In this document: positions 53,372 through 63,860 of the stretch, in pieces
Layout: each line of letters begins with the position of its first letter
Position numbering within the stretch: the first letter of the stretch is position 1
Origin: Neptunomonas phycophila
Lineage (GTDB): Bacteria > Pseudomonadota > Gammaproteobacteria > Pseudomonadales > Balneatricaceae
Length of the DNA stretch: 64,000 bases
Assembly (NCBI RefSeq): GCF_001922575.1
Contig: NZ_MRCI01000001.1
Coordinates: 868,001 to 932,000, forward strand
Reading direction: 5' to 3'
Notes under the pieces: model-generated
Seen by the model: only the letters and a program-made list of their open reading frames with translations
What the model was told of the DNA's origin: nothing
Databases searched by the model: none
Made by a program: the position numbers and the translations under genes

Positions 53372-53728
53372 ATGGCTCGTGTAAAACGTGGTGTTCAGGC
53401 TCGTCGCCGTCACAAGAAGATTTTAAAGCAAGCTAAAGGTTACTACGGTGCTCGTAGCCGTGTATTCCGTGTAGCTAAACAAGCAGTTATCAAAGCTGGT
53501 CAATATGCGTACCGTGACCGTCGTCAGCGTAAGCGTCAATTCCGCGCATTGTGGATTGCACGTATCAACGCTGCTGCACGTATCAATGGTGTATCTTACA
53601 GCCGTTTCATTGCTGGCTTGAAAAAAGCTAACATCGAAATCGACCGTAAAGTATTGGCTGACCTAGCTGTATACGAACAAGCTGCATTTACTGCAGTTGT
53701 CGAAAAAGCGAAAGCTGCTTTAGCTTAA
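53372..53728 (+). CDS. rplT: 50S ribosomal protein L20
   Basis: This 118-residue protein begins [62 protein letters not shown], fully conserved L20. Besides its place in 50S assembly, L20 represses its own operon by binding the rpmI leader in E. coli, and the conserved order infC-rpmI-rplT makes that likely here. The start has TAGGAAGG. A strong terminator follows, separating it from pheS. Confidence 0.98.
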   Translation: MARVKRGVQARRRHKKILKQAKGYYGARSRVFRVAKQAVIKAGQYAYRDRRQRKRQFRALWIARINAAARINGVSYSRFIAGLKKANIEIDRKVLADLAVYEQAAFTAVVEKAKAALA

Positions 53729-53772
53729 TTGCACCCACCTCTATTTTTAGAGGTTGCAACGCTTAAGAATTC

Positions 53773-53806
53773 ACAGGGGAAGGGTGCGAACTCTTCCCCT
53801 GTTTTT
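53773..53806 (+). terminator. Intrinsic terminator after rplT
   Basis: ACAGGGGAAG and CTTCCCCTGT form a perfect 10-bp stem with a 10-base loop, followed by TTTTAT. It ends the thrS-infC-rpmI-rplT transcript 45 bases after the rplT stop, leaving about 110 bases for a separate pheST promoter or leader. I cannot identify a phenylalanine leader peptide there. Confidence 0.92.
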
Positions 53807-53905
53807 ATATCGGCTACTGTGCTGAGCTCTGTTGTTTAACGCCGTAAAGATAAGGTTAGCTAGCTGAGCAGAGTAACTGATTACTAACATATTCCTCCCA
53901 ATTGA

Positions 53906-54901
<996 letters not shown>

Positions 54902-54956
54902 GTCAGTCGCACGAAAGTACACACAGTAGATAGCTAAGAATTCTCAGGAAAGCAGC

Positions 54957-57344
54957 ATGAAATTCAGTGAAAAGTGGTTACGCGAGCTCGTTAATCCATC
55001 AATCAGCACACAAGCGCTGGTGGATCAAATTACAATGGCCGGCCTTGAAGTCGATGAGGTTGCGCCCGTAGCTAAAGATTTTAGTAACGTTGTGGTCGGT
55101 GAAATTCTAAGCGCCGAACAGCACCCAAATGCAGACAAACTCCAGGTTTGCCAGGTGAGCGATGGCACGGAGACCTTTCAGGTGGTTTGTGGTGCTCCTA
55201 ATGCTCGCGCTGGTTTAAAAACGGGCTTTGCGAAAGTGGGGGCTGTTTTACCGTCTCCGGATGGGCCGTTCAAAATTAAGAAAGCCAAGTTACGTCAGGT
55301 TGAATCACACGGTATGTTGTGTGCTGAAGATGAGCTGGGTTTGTCAGAAGATCACGGTGGAATTATGGAGCTGGCAGCCGATGCGCCTGTTGGCACCAAT
55401 CTTCGTGATTACTTGAATTTAGATGATCAAATTATCGATGTTGATTTAACGCCCAACCGCGGTGATTGTTTAAGCATAAAAGGCTTGGCGCGCGAAGTAG
55501 GTGTGTTGAATAAAGCTCCAGTTGAGTTTGTTTCAGTAAAACCGGTTCCTGCGACTATCGATGATACCTTCCCTGTCGTGCTAGAAGCGCCGCAAGCGTG
55601 CCCGCGTTATTTAGGACGCGTTATACGTAATGTTGATGTCACAGCCCAATCACCTTTGTGGATGGTAGAAAAATTACGCCGTGCGGGTATCCGTTCAATT
55701 GATCCTGTGGTTGATGTCACAAACTATGTGCTTATCGAGCTGGGACAGCCTTTGCATGCGTTTGACTTAGCTAAGTTGAGCGGTGGTATTGTGGTTCGTT
55801 TACCAAAGTCAGGTGAAAAACTCACGTTATTAGACGGTAACGAAGTGGCACTGAATGACGATACTCTGATCATTGCTGATAACACGGGGCCGGTTGCAAT
55901 GGCGGGTATCTTTGGTGGTGAGGCGACGGGTGTCACTACAGAATCAAAAGATATTTTCCTTGAGTGCGCTTTTTTCGATCAAATTGCTATTGCGGGTCGC
56001 GCGCGTGCTTATGGTCTGCATACTGATGCGTCTCACCGTTATGAGCGTGGTGTTGATTGGCAATTACAACATGAAGCAATTGAGCGTGCTACGGCATTGT
56101 TAGTTGACATTTGTGGTGGTGAAGTTGGGCCGGTTACACAAGCCATTAGTGAAGAGCATCTGCCAAGTGCACGCACAGTAACGCTACGCCACTCTAAAGT
56201 TAATCAAATGCTAGCTTTTGATATGCCTAGCGCTGAAATTGAAGAGATTCTAACGCGTTTAGGTATGGATATTACCGTGGATGGTGAAGGACAATGGCAA
56301 GTTGCTATTCCATCATACCGTTTTGATATCAGCATTGAGGTTGACCTGATTGAAGAACTTGCACGTGTTTACGGCTACAACAACCTTCCTGTTAAAATGC
56401 CAACGGCCGCATTATCGTTTGTGCCTGATGATGAAACCCAGGTGTCGATGCACAGTATTCGTCGTAGTTTAGTTGCATTAGGTTATCAAGAAGCCATCAC
56501 TTACAGCTTTATCGAAACAGGCCTTCAGCAACTTTTTGATGATCAGTACGAAGCACTTGCATTGGCTAATCCTATTTCAGCTGAAATGGCTGTTATGCGT
56601 ACTTCTATTTGGCCTGGTTTGGTTAAAGCATTGCAATATAACCAAAACAGACAGCAAAGCCGTGTTCGTTTGTTCGAATCAGGTCAGCGATTCTTGCCTG
56701 TTGGGGAGGATTTAGTCCAAGAAAATGTTTTATCAGGGTTATTATCGGGCAACCGACATCCTGAAAGCTGGATGGGAAAATCAGACCCAGTAGACTTTTA
56801 TGATATTAAAGGCGATGTAGAAACTATCCTCAACTTAGGTGGCGCTGGTGATCAGTACACATTTGTAGCTGACCAGCATGTTGCGTTGCATCCTGGCCAG
56901 TCAGCCCGTATAGAACGAGCAGGAGAAACGGTTGGCTTTATCGGTGCTTTACATCCCGCGTTGGTAAAAAAATTAGACTTAACGGGCCCTGTTTATTTGT
57001 TTGAGTTACGTCTTGATGTCATTAAAGAAGGTAAGTTACCTCGCTTTGCGGAGTTATCTAAGTTTCCTGAGTCACGTCGGGATCTAGCTCTGATCGTAGA
57101 TGAAAAAACGCCTTACGAGATGATTCGTGATGTGGCGCAGAAAAATGGGGGTGAATACTTAAAACAAGTCATCCTTTTTGATGTTTACCAGGGCCAAGGT
57201 ATTGAAGTTGGTAGAAAAAGTATTGCTTTGGGCTTGACCTGGCAACATCCTTCGCGCACTCTTAATGAAGACGAGATCAATGCGGCGGTTAAAGATGTAC
57301 TGGATGCGTTGAGCTCACATGCAGGAGCAACGTTAAGAGATTAG
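54957..57344 (+). CDS. pheT: Phenylalanyl-tRNA synthetase beta subunit
   Basis: This 795-residue protein starts [33 protein letters not shown]. It contains the tRNA-binding domain ([25 protein letters not shown]), editing B3/B4 region ([34 protein letters not shown]) and the C-terminal anticodon-binding domain ([24 protein letters not shown]). Length is normal for the family. It is followed after 14 bases by ihfA, the conserved proteobacterial order pheST-ihfA. Confidence 0.98.
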   Translation: MKFSEKWLRELVNPSISTQALVDQITMAGLEVDEVAPVAKDFSNVVVGEILSAEQHPNADKLQVCQVSDGTETFQVVCGAPNARAGLKTGFAKVGAVLPSPDGPFKIKKAKLRQVESHGMLCAEDELGLSEDHGGIMELAADAPVGTNLRDYLNLDDQIIDVDLTPNRGDCLSIKGLAREVGVLNKAPVEFVSVKPVPATIDDTFPVVLEAPQACPRYLGRVIRNVDVTAQSPLWMVEKLRRAGIRSIDPVVDVTNYVLIELGQPLHAFDLAKLSGGIVVRLPKSGEKLTLLDGNEVALNDDTLIIADNTGPVAMAGIFGGEATGVTTESKDIFLECAFFDQIAIAGRARAYGLHTDASHRYERGVDWQLQHEAIERATALLVDICGGEVGPVTQAISEEHLPSARTVTLRHSKVNQMLAFDMPSAEIEEILTRLGMDITVDGEGQWQVAIPSYRFDISIEVDLIEELARVYGYNNLPVKMPTAALSFVPDDETQVSMHSIRRSLVALGYQEAITYSFIETGLQQLFDDQYEALALANPISAEMAVMRTSIWPGLVKALQYNQNRQQSRVRLFESGQRFLPVGEDLVQENVLSGLLSGNRHPESWMGKSDPVDFYDIKGDVETILNLGGAGDQYTFVADQHVALHPGQSARIERAGETVGFIGALHPALVKKLDLTGPVYLFELRLDVIKEGKLPRFAELSKFPESRRDLALIVDEKTPYEMIRDVAQKNGGEYLKQVILFDVYQGQGIEVGRKSIALGLTWQHPSRTLNEDEINAAVKDVLDALSSHAGATLRD

Positions 57345-57358
57345 CAAAGGTGGTGTTC

Positions 57359-57670
57359 ATGAGTTCTTTGACTAAGGCAGACATGGCAGAACGTTTGTAC
57401 GAAGAGTTAGGTCTTAACAAACGAGAAGCCAAGGATATGGTTGAATCCTTCTTTGATGAAATTCGTGAGAGCCTCGCGTCTAACGAACAGGTCAAACTTT
57501 CTGGTTTCGGAAACTTTGACCTGCGCGATAAACGCCAGCGCCCGGGCCGAAACCCTAAAACTGGTGAAGAAGTGCCTATTACCGCACGGCGCGTTGTGAC
57601 ATTTCGTCCAGGACAAAAATTAAAGGACCGTGTAGACGACTATGCAGACAGCAGGTCCGAGTCAGCCTGA
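57359..57670 (+). CDS. ihfA: Integration host factor alpha subunit
   Basis: This 103-residue DNA-bending protein reads [39 protein letters not shown] and [44 protein letters not shown], fully typical of IhfA (the PGRNPKTGE beta arm is intact). ATG 57359 has AAAGGTGG at a good distance. A GTG three codons upstream is possible. It pairs with IhfB elsewhere in the genome. It overlaps the next gene by 29 bases. Confidence 0.97.
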   Translation: MSSLTKADMAERLYEELGLNKREAKDMVESFFDEIRESLASNEQVKLSGFGNFDLRDKRQRPGRNPKTGEEVPITARRVVTFRPGQKLKDRVDDYADSRSESA

Positions 57671-58001
57671 TCTTCCTGCAATACCCAGCAAACGTTACTT
57701 TACTATCGGTGAGGTAGCGGCTTTATGTGATGTGAAAGCACATGTGCTGCGTTATTGGGAGCAAGAGTTTGATCAGATCAAGCCCGTTAAACGTAATAAC
57801 CGACGTTATTATCAACAGCAGGATATTCTGTTAATCCGCCAAATTAAGAGCCTGCTTCATGAGCAAGGTTACACAACAAGCGGTGCAAAGCAGTGGTTTA
57901 AGAGCCAGCAAAGCGGCGACGAAAATATCTGTTATAAAGAGCTGTTGAGACAGACAATAACTGAACTAGAGTCCATTCTAGTTACACTTAAAAAGCGTTA
58001 G
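57642..58001 (+). CDS. MerR-family regulator downstream of ihfA
   Basis: This 119-residue MerR-type protein carries [71 protein letters not shown], a complete MerR helix-turn-helix and wing. The C-terminal effector part is short, with one Cys only, so metal sensing is unlikely. Such a gene sits after ihfA in many Pseudomonas-like genomes and its role is unknown. The ATG lies inside ihfA, so translation is coupled. Confidence 0.93.
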   Translation: MQTAGPSQPDLPAIPSKRYFTIGEVAALCDVKAHVLRYWEQEFDQIKPVKRNNRRYYQQQDILLIRQIKSLLHEQGYTTSGAKQWFKSQQSGDENICYKELLRQTITELESILVTLKKR

Positions 58002-58023
58002 CCTTCGGGATAGCGCTTTTTTT
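57990..58023 (+). terminator. Strong intrinsic terminator with UUCG loop
   Basis: A long stem (AAAAAGCG with CGCTTTTT, continuing inward through TTA/TAG to CC/GG) closes on a TTCG tetraloop and is followed by a run of seven T. It overlaps the stop codon of the MerR gene and ends the pheST-ihfA-merR transcript. Confidence 0.95.
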
Positions 58024-58162
58024 ATTGCCCGCAAAGTTAGTCCCCTTGTTTAGTTTTACGATATTTACTTAACTGTTTTTTATAAAAAACCTTCACAGAT
58101 TCAATCGCTTTGGTTACTATTACCGCCTCTTCGATAAGCAGCGTCATCTGTTTGTCATATGT

Positions 58163-58239
<77 letters not shown>

Positions 58240-58533
58240 ATATTTATAATCCAATCTTATATAGCCCGTTAAGCCACACGTTACAGGCTTTTCTTTTATG
58301 GTATCAATTTAGTTTACTCATTTTTCCCATACCTCGACAATTTATAGATTTTATTTTTCAAATGAAAATCATGGGTGCTTCTATGATTTACGTCATTGGT
58401 GAAAAGTTTTTGCGAGAGTAAAGTCGTTACTACGCGGTGAGGCAAGTGCCATTAGCGACCAGAATGTAAAAGATGGCAGGCAGCATGCCATCACTGCTTT
58501 CTATCTTAAGAATTTGGTTTTAAGGGAATGTGA
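58240..58533. other. Intergenic stretch after tRNA-Pro
   Basis: These 294 bases hold no gene I can support. A perfect inverted repeat GATGGCA-N7-TGCCATC lies at 58472-58492, 41 bases before the permease start, and may be an operator or a hairpin in its leader. I see no integrase gene or tRNA 3'-end repeat, so no evidence of an integrated island here. Confidence 0.5.
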
Positions 58534-59517
58534 ATGTTAGCAATCTTCACTGAGCTAGCTAATTGGGTGGCGTATTCATTATTAGGGCTTCTGCCGGATT
58601 CTAAGTTAGGCCAGTCTGTTCATTTTTTCATTGAAGATACCACCAAGATATTTTTCCTACTGATCATAATGATCTACTGCATAGCACTGCTGCGTGCTTC
58701 CCTTAACATTGAAAAGGTGAGGGACTATTTAGCTAAGAAGCACCGTACTGTCGGATACAGTATGGGGGCTTTGTTTGGTGCCATTACACCGTTTTGTTCC
58801 TGTTCGAGTATTCCTGTTTTTCTTGGTTTTACATCCGCGGGGATTCCTGTGGGAATAACCATGGCTTTCCTCCTGACATCACCGTTAATTAACGAAGTGG
58901 CTGTGTTGTTATTAGTGAGTTTAGTTGGATGGAAAATCACGCTGACGTATGTATTAGTTGGTTTAGCCGTGGGAGTTATTGGGGGGCTATTTCTAGACTT
59001 AATTCATGCAGAACGATTGCTTCAGTCGTTTGCGCTTAAAGCTTACCAAAACCCGAAAGACTTTAGTGGTAATGCGGCCAATGAAAAACGTCTCACCTTT
59101 GAAGCACGCCATATGTTTGCTAAGCAAGAGTTACTGGACATTATAAAGCGTGTTTGGATATGGGTATTTATCGGTGTTGGACTAGGAGCTGCATTACATG
59201 GGTTTGTACCGGATGCATGGTTTGAGGCTAATTTGGGGCATGGGGAATGGTGGTCTGTTCCAATAGCCGTGTTAGCTGGGGTTCCACTTTATTCAAATGC
59301 TACAGGTGTTATTCCTGTGATGGAAAGTCTAATTACAAAAGGTTTGCCTATTGGGACAACGCTCGCGTTTTGTATGAGTACGGTAGCTGCGAGTTTTCCA
59401 GAATTTATCTTGTTAAAGCAAGTCATGACTTGGAAGCTCTTAATCATTATTTTCTTTTTGCTGCTTGTTTCCTTTTCGGTGATGGGCTGGATGCTAAACC
59501 TTTTTTATCTTGTGTAG
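58534..59517 (+). CDS. Permease of the YraQ/ArsP (DUF318) family
   Basis: This 327-residue membrane protein has about eight hydrophobic segments and the family hallmark ITPFCSCSSIPVFLGFTSAGIPVGITMAFLLTSPLINEVAV near residues 87-127, and later PLYSNATGVIPVMESLITKGLPIGTTLAFCMSTVAASFPEF. Known members export organoarsenicals (ArsP) or have unknown substrates. The next gene is a thioredoxin-like partner, a frequent neighbour. There is no arsR here. AAGGGAATG lies upstream of the ATG. Confidence 0.88.
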   Translation: MLAIFTELANWVAYSLLGLLPDSKLGQSVHFFIEDTTKIFFLLIIMIYCIALLRASLNIEKVRDYLAKKHRTVGYSMGALFGAITPFCSCSSIPVFLGFTSAGIPVGITMAFLLTSPLINEVAVLLLVSLVGWKITLTYVLVGLAVGVIGGLFLDLIHAERLLQSFALKAYQNPKDFSGNAANEKRLTFEARHMFAKQELLDIIKRVWIWVFIGVGLGAALHGFVPDAWFEANLGHGEWWSVPIAVLAGVPLYSNATGVIPVMESLITKGLPIGTTLAFCMSTVAASFPEFILLKQVMTWKLLIIIFFLLLVSFSVMGWMLNLFYLV

Positions 59518-59536
59518 GCAGGTCATTGGAGTGTGT

Positions 59537-59773
59537 ATGAAACAGATCAAAATATTAGGAACGGGTTGTGCTAAATGCATTAAAACAGCAGAGATTATTC
59601 AAACAGTGGCAGACAGCTCTAATGTCTCGGTCGAAATAGCTAAAGAGACAAGCCCAGAAGTGATTATGAGTTATGGTGTAATGAGTACACCTGCTGTAGT
59701 GATTGATGAGCAGCTGATGCACTCAGGTTCTATACCTAGCCAGAGCATGATACGGGAGTGGTTGCTAAGTTAA
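59537..59773 (+). CDS. Thioredoxin-like redox protein beside the permease
   Basis: This 78-residue protein starts MKQIKILGTGCAKCIKTAEII. The CAKC pair is the redox-active disulfide of the small 'redox-active disulfide protein 2' thioredoxin group. The cis-Pro strand is MSTPAVVIDEQLMHSG. It probably relays electrons or metals for the upstream permease. I chose ATG 59537 because an in-frame GTG nine codons earlier overlaps the permease stop. The TGGAGTGTGT ribosome site is close to it. Confidence 0.9.
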   Translation: MKQIKILGTGCAKCIKTAEIIQTVADSSNVSVEIAKETSPEVIMSYGVMSTPAVVIDEQLMHSGSIPSQSMIREWLLS

Positions 59774-60009
59774 CAAAACTGCAAATGTCGGTTGTTTTCA
59801 AAAGCGATAGCCTGTCACTCTACAGGCGGGCTATATCTATTTACTGAACAGTCCTCCTACTTTTTCCTGTTTCATTCCTCTTTCTGGTCAAGTCCATTTT
59901 GTGATAGTAATGGCTTGTTAATTGCTTGCAATTAAGCAGTTACATCCAAAGCTGGTTGCAAAGTTACGTTTCTCGTCAATCAATATGAGTCATAGAGTAT
60001 GAGAAAATC
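59774..60009. promoter_or_regulatory. Leader region of the LysR regulator gene
   Basis: These 236 bases contain a GCCTGT/ACAGGC stem (59810-59827), possibly the end of the thioredoxin-like transcript, and a perfect palindrome TTAATTGC-TT-GCAATTAA at 59918-59935. The palindrome lies 74 bases before the LysR start and resembles a LysR-type box (dyad with T-N11-A), so autoregulation is plausible. Confidence 0.45.
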
Positions 60010-60930
60010 ATGAAACATCTAAACATGAGGGCTCTAGAGTTTATTAATGCCATTGATCGATATGGTTCATTAAGGAAAGCTGCTCTTAAATTGAATGTTG
60101 ATCCCTCGGCAGTGAGTAGATCTATATCGGCTTTAGAGGATTCACTAGAAACTAAAATTTTGGTTCGCAAAGGTAACGCAAGTCACATTACCTCTTCAGG
60201 CCGTGAGCTCATAACCTATTTCAGAAAAGTCCAAGCTTTCGAGTCCCAGACGATTTCTAACATTAAAGATTTGACTGAATTACGATCGGGAGAGGTAAAA
60301 ATTGCAATTGGTGAAGGTTTTATTACGGACTTAATTTCTTCATCCTTGCAAAGCTTTCTCGTTAAGTACCCAGGCATCCAATTGGGTGTTGATATGGCGG
60401 GTGCGAAAGAGGCTATACAGCTCTTAGAAGACGATAGAATCGATTTTGCCGTGACATATGCTTCACAAAGCCATCCCGGACTAGAGTGCTTGCTTGAAAC
60501 ACTCCATCCGCTAGATATTATTGCGCCGGCTAACCATCCGTTGACTCAGCTAAACCGACCTATTGATGTAAGAGAAGTTATCCATCATTCCTTGGCCTTA
60601 ATAGACCATTCTACGGGCATGGGAAGGCTAGTGAGCCTTGCAGAGGAGGAGGGAGGATTTGTTCTCTCACCACGCTTAAAGACTAACTCCGTCGCTGTTT
60701 TAAAAAATTTTGTTGTTTCAGGTTCGGGCATTAGTTTTATGCCCAGGTTAACGGTTAAGTCAGAAGTGGATGCCGGTCTAATCTCAATTGTTGAAACCAC
60801 TCATCCGGTCTTATCAAGGGCAAAAGTTCGTGTTTTAAGCCAGAAAGGTAGGCAGCTTACCCCCGCGGCTCAGGAGCTTTTTAACCATTTGTTAAGTTCA
60901 ACACGTTTCTTAAAAATCGATGTGAAGTGA
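60010..60930 (+). CDS. LysR-type transcriptional regulator
   Basis: This 306-residue protein has an N-terminal winged helix (MRALEFINAIDRYGSLRKAALKLNVDPSAVSRSISALEDSLETKILVRKGNA) and a C-terminal periplasmic-binding-like sensor domain (GEVKIAIGEGFITDLISSSLQSFLVKYPGIQLGVDMAG, then FMPRLTVKSEVDAGLISIVE). It is on the same strand as the TRAP transporter and 102 bases before it, so it probably controls uptake. An alternative ATG six codons in would remove MKHLN. Confidence 0.88.
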   Translation: MKHLNMRALEFINAIDRYGSLRKAALKLNVDPSAVSRSISALEDSLETKILVRKGNASHITSSGRELITYFRKVQAFESQTISNIKDLTELRSGEVKIAIGEGFITDLISSSLQSFLVKYPGIQLGVDMAGAKEAIQLLEDDRIDFAVTYASQSHPGLECLLETLHPLDIIAPANHPLTQLNRPIDVREVIHHSLALIDHSTGMGRLVSLAEEEGGFVLSPRLKTNSVAVLKNFVVSGSGISFMPRLTVKSEVDAGLISIVETTHPVLSRAKVRVLSQKGRQLTPAAQELFNHLLSSTRFLKIDVK

Positions 60931-60931
60931 C

Positions 60932-60954
60932 AGTGTTGTTTATAAAACAACACT
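60932..60954 (+). terminator. Hairpin after the LysR gene
   Basis: AGTGTTGTTT and AAACAACACT form a perfect 10-bp stem with a three-base loop, starting one base after the LysR stop. No T run follows (TAGTATA), so it may be a weak terminator or an operator for the downstream dctP. Confidence 0.5.
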
Positions 60955-61032
60955 TAGTATATTGAACTGTCAACAATGCAACGATTACTCTCGTATGAGA
61001 ACTAATTATTACTAAAACAAGTGGAGCAATAT

Positions 61033-62043
61033 ATGTTAGACAAGATCAAAACATTAGGATGTAAAACTTTACTGACTGTTTGTATATCAATGAGTGCAGG
61101 TTCTGCCTTAGCTCAAACGATTAACTTGAGCTATAACGGCGCCGCTGATATCGAAAAAAATGCCGTACACCTGTTTGCCAGCAATGTTAAAAAATTAGTG
61201 GAAGAAAAAACTAACGGTGAACTAGAAATCAAACTTTACCCTAACAGTATGCTGGGTGAAGAAGAGGAGCGAATGGAGCAGGTAATGAGCACGCCTAGTT
61301 TGAATGTTGCTTCATTTGCTGGTGTGTCACCACTTTTCCCTGAAATTTACGCAAGTGCAACCCCATTCTTGTTCAGCGACTTTGCTGCTGCCCATAAGTT
61401 TTTTGATGAAGGCGAATACTGGAAAGCGGCACAGGATGAGTTCTTAAAAAGAACTGGCACACACTTGATGGCTGTTGTCGAAGAGGGAGGTTTCTTAGCT
61501 TTTACTAATAACAAACGTCCTATTCATTCGCCAAGTGATTTTGAAGGCCTTCGTTTTAGAGCAATGGATCCAAGCCAAGTAGCCTTGTACGAATCTTTTG
61601 GGGCATCAGGCACGCCTATTCCATGGACAGAAGTGTATATGGCTCTAAAAACAGGTGTAGCTGATGGTCAAATGAACCCTCCAATGTACATCATATTGGG
61701 AAGTTTAAACGAGGTTCAAAAATACCTAACGTTGGCGAATATTCAGTATTCCGATCAGTTTTTGGTCGCTAATGATGAGCTAATTAAAAGTCTTTCAGAT
61801 GAGGAGCGTGCGGTGCTTGAAGAGGCCGTTCGTGAGGCAACTCTGATCAATCGAGAATCAGTAGAGAAACAAGTTGATACTCGCATTGATTACCTTGCTA
61901 AAAATGGTATGGAAGTTTATCAGCCAACCGCAGAGGAGTTAGCTCAGTTCAAGGACATTGGCTTACCGTCTTATCTTGAGTGGTTGTCCGAGCAAGACAT
62001 TGATCAAAAATGGATTGATTTAGCTCTGGATGATGTTAAGTAA
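61033..62043 (+). CDS. dctP: TRAP transporter solute-binding protein (DctP)
   Basis: This 336-residue protein has a Sec signal (ISMSAGSALA, cut before QTINLS) and the DctP fold: LRFRAMDPSQVALYESFGASGTPIPWTEVYMALKTGVADGQMNPP is the conserved substrate-binding region including the Arg at the carboxylate-binding place. It delivers a carboxylate-type substrate to the DctQM membrane pair. ATG 61033 has TGGAG six bases upstream. GTG 61021 would lengthen the signal unnaturally. Confidence 0.92.
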   Translation: MLDKIKTLGCKTLLTVCISMSAGSALAQTINLSYNGAADIEKNAVHLFASNVKKLVEEKTNGELEIKLYPNSMLGEEEERMEQVMSTPSLNVASFAGVSPLFPEIYASATPFLFSDFAAAHKFFDEGEYWKAAQDEFLKRTGTHLMAVVEEGGFLAFTNNKRPIHSPSDFEGLRFRAMDPSQVALYESFGASGTPIPWTEVYMALKTGVADGQMNPPMYIILGSLNEVQKYLTLANIQYSDQFLVANDELIKSLSDEERAVLEEAVREATLINRESVEKQVDTRIDYLAKNGMEVYQPTAEELAQFKDIGLPSYLEWLSEQDIDQKWIDLALDDVK

Positions 62044-62072
62044 TCCCGCTTTATTGTAATTGATAGATGGGT

Positions 62073-62098
62073 ACCAAGCGCTTTAACAAGCGCTTGGT
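62073..62098 (+). terminator. Strong hairpin between dctP and dctQ
   Basis: ACCAAGCGCTT and AAGCGCTTGGT form a perfect 11-bp stem with a four-base loop, not followed by a T run. In binding-protein transport operons such intercistronic hairpins protect the binding-protein message and lower expression of the membrane genes. The TTG at 62098 lies in this stem and is unlikely to be the dctQ start. Confidence 0.8.
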
Positions 62099-62112
62099 TG
62101 ACGGTAAAAAAA

Positions 62113-62583
62113 ATGAATAGAAAAATTACTGCACGTGTTGCCCGTTATTTCCACTTTTTATCTTGTATAGCACTTTCATTAAATATTACAGTTTTACTTT
62201 ATGGTGTTATATCGCGCTACTTATTAAATGGCGCACCTATATGGTCTGATGAATTAGCCCGTTTTATGATTATCGGAACTGTTATGTTAACTATGAGTTA
62301 TGTCTACATAGTCGATTCTCACATGCGTGTTACTATTTTAGATCAATACTTACCAACTAAGATTAATTTAATTATTAGAATTTACAGATGGGTTGTTGTT
62401 TTATTAGTTAGTCTTTTATTTTTTTATGGCAGTTATCACTATTCAATATCCCTTAATCGATTTAGTACATTAGGCTTGGGCGTAAGTAAAATGATACCTC
62501 TTCTAGCACTTCCAATTGGCTTTGGTACATTGTTTTTGGTCGCGCTTTTTCGCGGACCTTTTTATGAGGATGAAACATGTTAA
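62113..62583 (+). CDS. dctQ: TRAP transporter small membrane subunit (DctQ)
   Basis: This 156-residue protein has four hydrophobic segments and the DctQ core: LNITVLLYGVISRYLLNGAPIWSDELARFMIIGTVMLTMSYVYIVDSHMRVTIL. I chose ATG 62113 because the alternative TTG 62098 sits in a stable hairpin. No strong ribosome site is visible at either, and translation may depend on the hairpin-linked message. Its last seven bases overlap dctM. Confidence 0.88.
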   Translation: MNRKITARVARYFHFLSCIALSLNITVLLYGVISRYLLNGAPIWSDELARFMIIGTVMLTMSYVYIVDSHMRVTILDQYLPTKINLIIRIYRWVVVLLVSLLFFYGSYHYSISLNRFSTLGLGVSKMIPLLALPIGFGTLFLVALFRGPFYEDETC

Positions 62584-63854
62584 CTGCTATGCTAATTGTT
62601 TTCGTTGTTAATGTTTTATTAGGGTTGCCTCTTTTTATAAGTTTATTAATTACGTCTGTTGCTGGTTTTTTATTTATTGATCCCAGTATGATGTTTCGTA
62701 TGCTGCCTCAACAGTTTTTTGGCGGGATAAACTCATTCTCCTTAATGGCTATTCCATTATTTATCTTATCGGGTAATTTAATGAATGCCGCAGGTTTAAC
62801 TCCTAAATTAATTGACTTTGCAAAATCGCTTGTGGGTCATCTAAGAGGCGGTCTTGGCTATGTTAACGTTGTATCGAGTGTCTTTTTTGCAGGTGTGAAT
62901 GGCTCGGCAGTGGCGGACACTTCTGCACTGGGGTCTTTGCTAGTACCTGCTATGAAAAAAGATGGCTATTCGGCATCTTATGCAGCGGGTTTAACCGCTG
63001 GTAGCTCTCTAATAGGCCCTATTATACCTCCTAGTATTTTCATGATTTTGTATTCATCAATAACGAATACATCGGTAGGGGATTTATTTCTAGCCGGTGT
63101 TATCCCTGGTTTGTTGTTGGGTGTCGCTTTTTTGATCATTAATTATTGTTATGCTCGTAAAGCAAATATTGCTGTATCAGCTGGAAAGCCGACGATTAAG
63201 AGCGTCTTTAAAGCAATGGTTGTTGCAATACCTGCATTACTCGCGCCGATTATTATTGTAGCCAGTATTGTTTTTGGATTTGTTACACCAACGGAGTCGG
63301 GTGTTCTGATTGTTATTTATAGTCTTTTTGTTGGCCTTCTGAGTGGAAATTTATCGCTAAAAGGAGCCTATAAAGCGGTAAAAGAAACGGCCGTTCTTAC
63401 GTGTGCTATTTTCGTTATTATAGGAGCTTCTTCTGTAGTCAGTTGGCAGCTAGCATATGCTCAAGTGCCCAACGAATTTGCTAGTATGTTGGATCCTTTC
63501 ATAGATAATTCAGTTGCGATATTGCTATTTATTAGCCTTATTACTTTTATTACAGGAATGTTAATGGAAGAGGTTTCAGCACTTATGTTGCTTACGCCTG
63601 TTTTTGCTCCTGTAGCCCTGCATGCGGGTGTTGATCCTGTGCACCTGGGCATTATTATTACGATGAACATCACAATTGCTTTAATAACCCCACCAATGGG
63701 TGCATGCGTATATGTCGCAGCAGCGGTTAGTAAAATAGAATTAAGTGAAATGTTTAAATCTATTTGGCCATTTGTTGGTCTCGCGTTATCTGTGTTGGTA
63801 ATACTAATATTTTTCCCTTCATTTACTTTGTTTTTACCTAACTTATTTAAGTAA
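62577..63854 (+). CDS. dctM: TRAP transporter large membrane subunit (DctM)
   Basis: This 425-residue protein has about twelve hydrophobic segments and DctM motifs: SLMAIPLFILSGNLMNAAGLTPKLIDFAKSLVGHLRGGLGYVNVVSSVFFAGVNGSAVADTSALGSLLVPAM and GSSLIGPIIPPSIFMILYSSITNTSVGDLFLAGVIPGLLLG. The C-terminal LIT-PPMGACVYVAAAVSKIELSEM is also typical. It forms the sodium-driven channel with DctQ and takes the substrate from DctP. It starts 7 bases before the dctQ stop. Confidence 0.95.
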   Translation: MLTAMLIVFVVNVLLGLPLFISLLITSVAGFLFIDPSMMFRMLPQQFFGGINSFSLMAIPLFILSGNLMNAAGLTPKLIDFAKSLVGHLRGGLGYVNVVSSVFFAGVNGSAVADTSALGSLLVPAMKKDGYSASYAAGLTAGSSLIGPIIPPSIFMILYSSITNTSVGDLFLAGVIPGLLLGVAFLIINYCYARKANIAVSAGKPTIKSVFKAMVVAIPALLAPIIIVASIVFGFVTPTESGVLIVIYSLFVGLLSGNLSLKGAYKAVKETAVLTCAIFVIIGASSVVSWQLAYAQVPNEFASMLDPFIDNSVAILLFISLITFITGMLMEEVSALMLLTPVFAPVALHAGVDPVHLGIIITMNITIALITPPMGACVYVAAAVSKIELSEMFKSIWPFVGLALSVLVILIFFPSFTLFLPNLFK

Positions 63855-63860
63855 GCGCAT

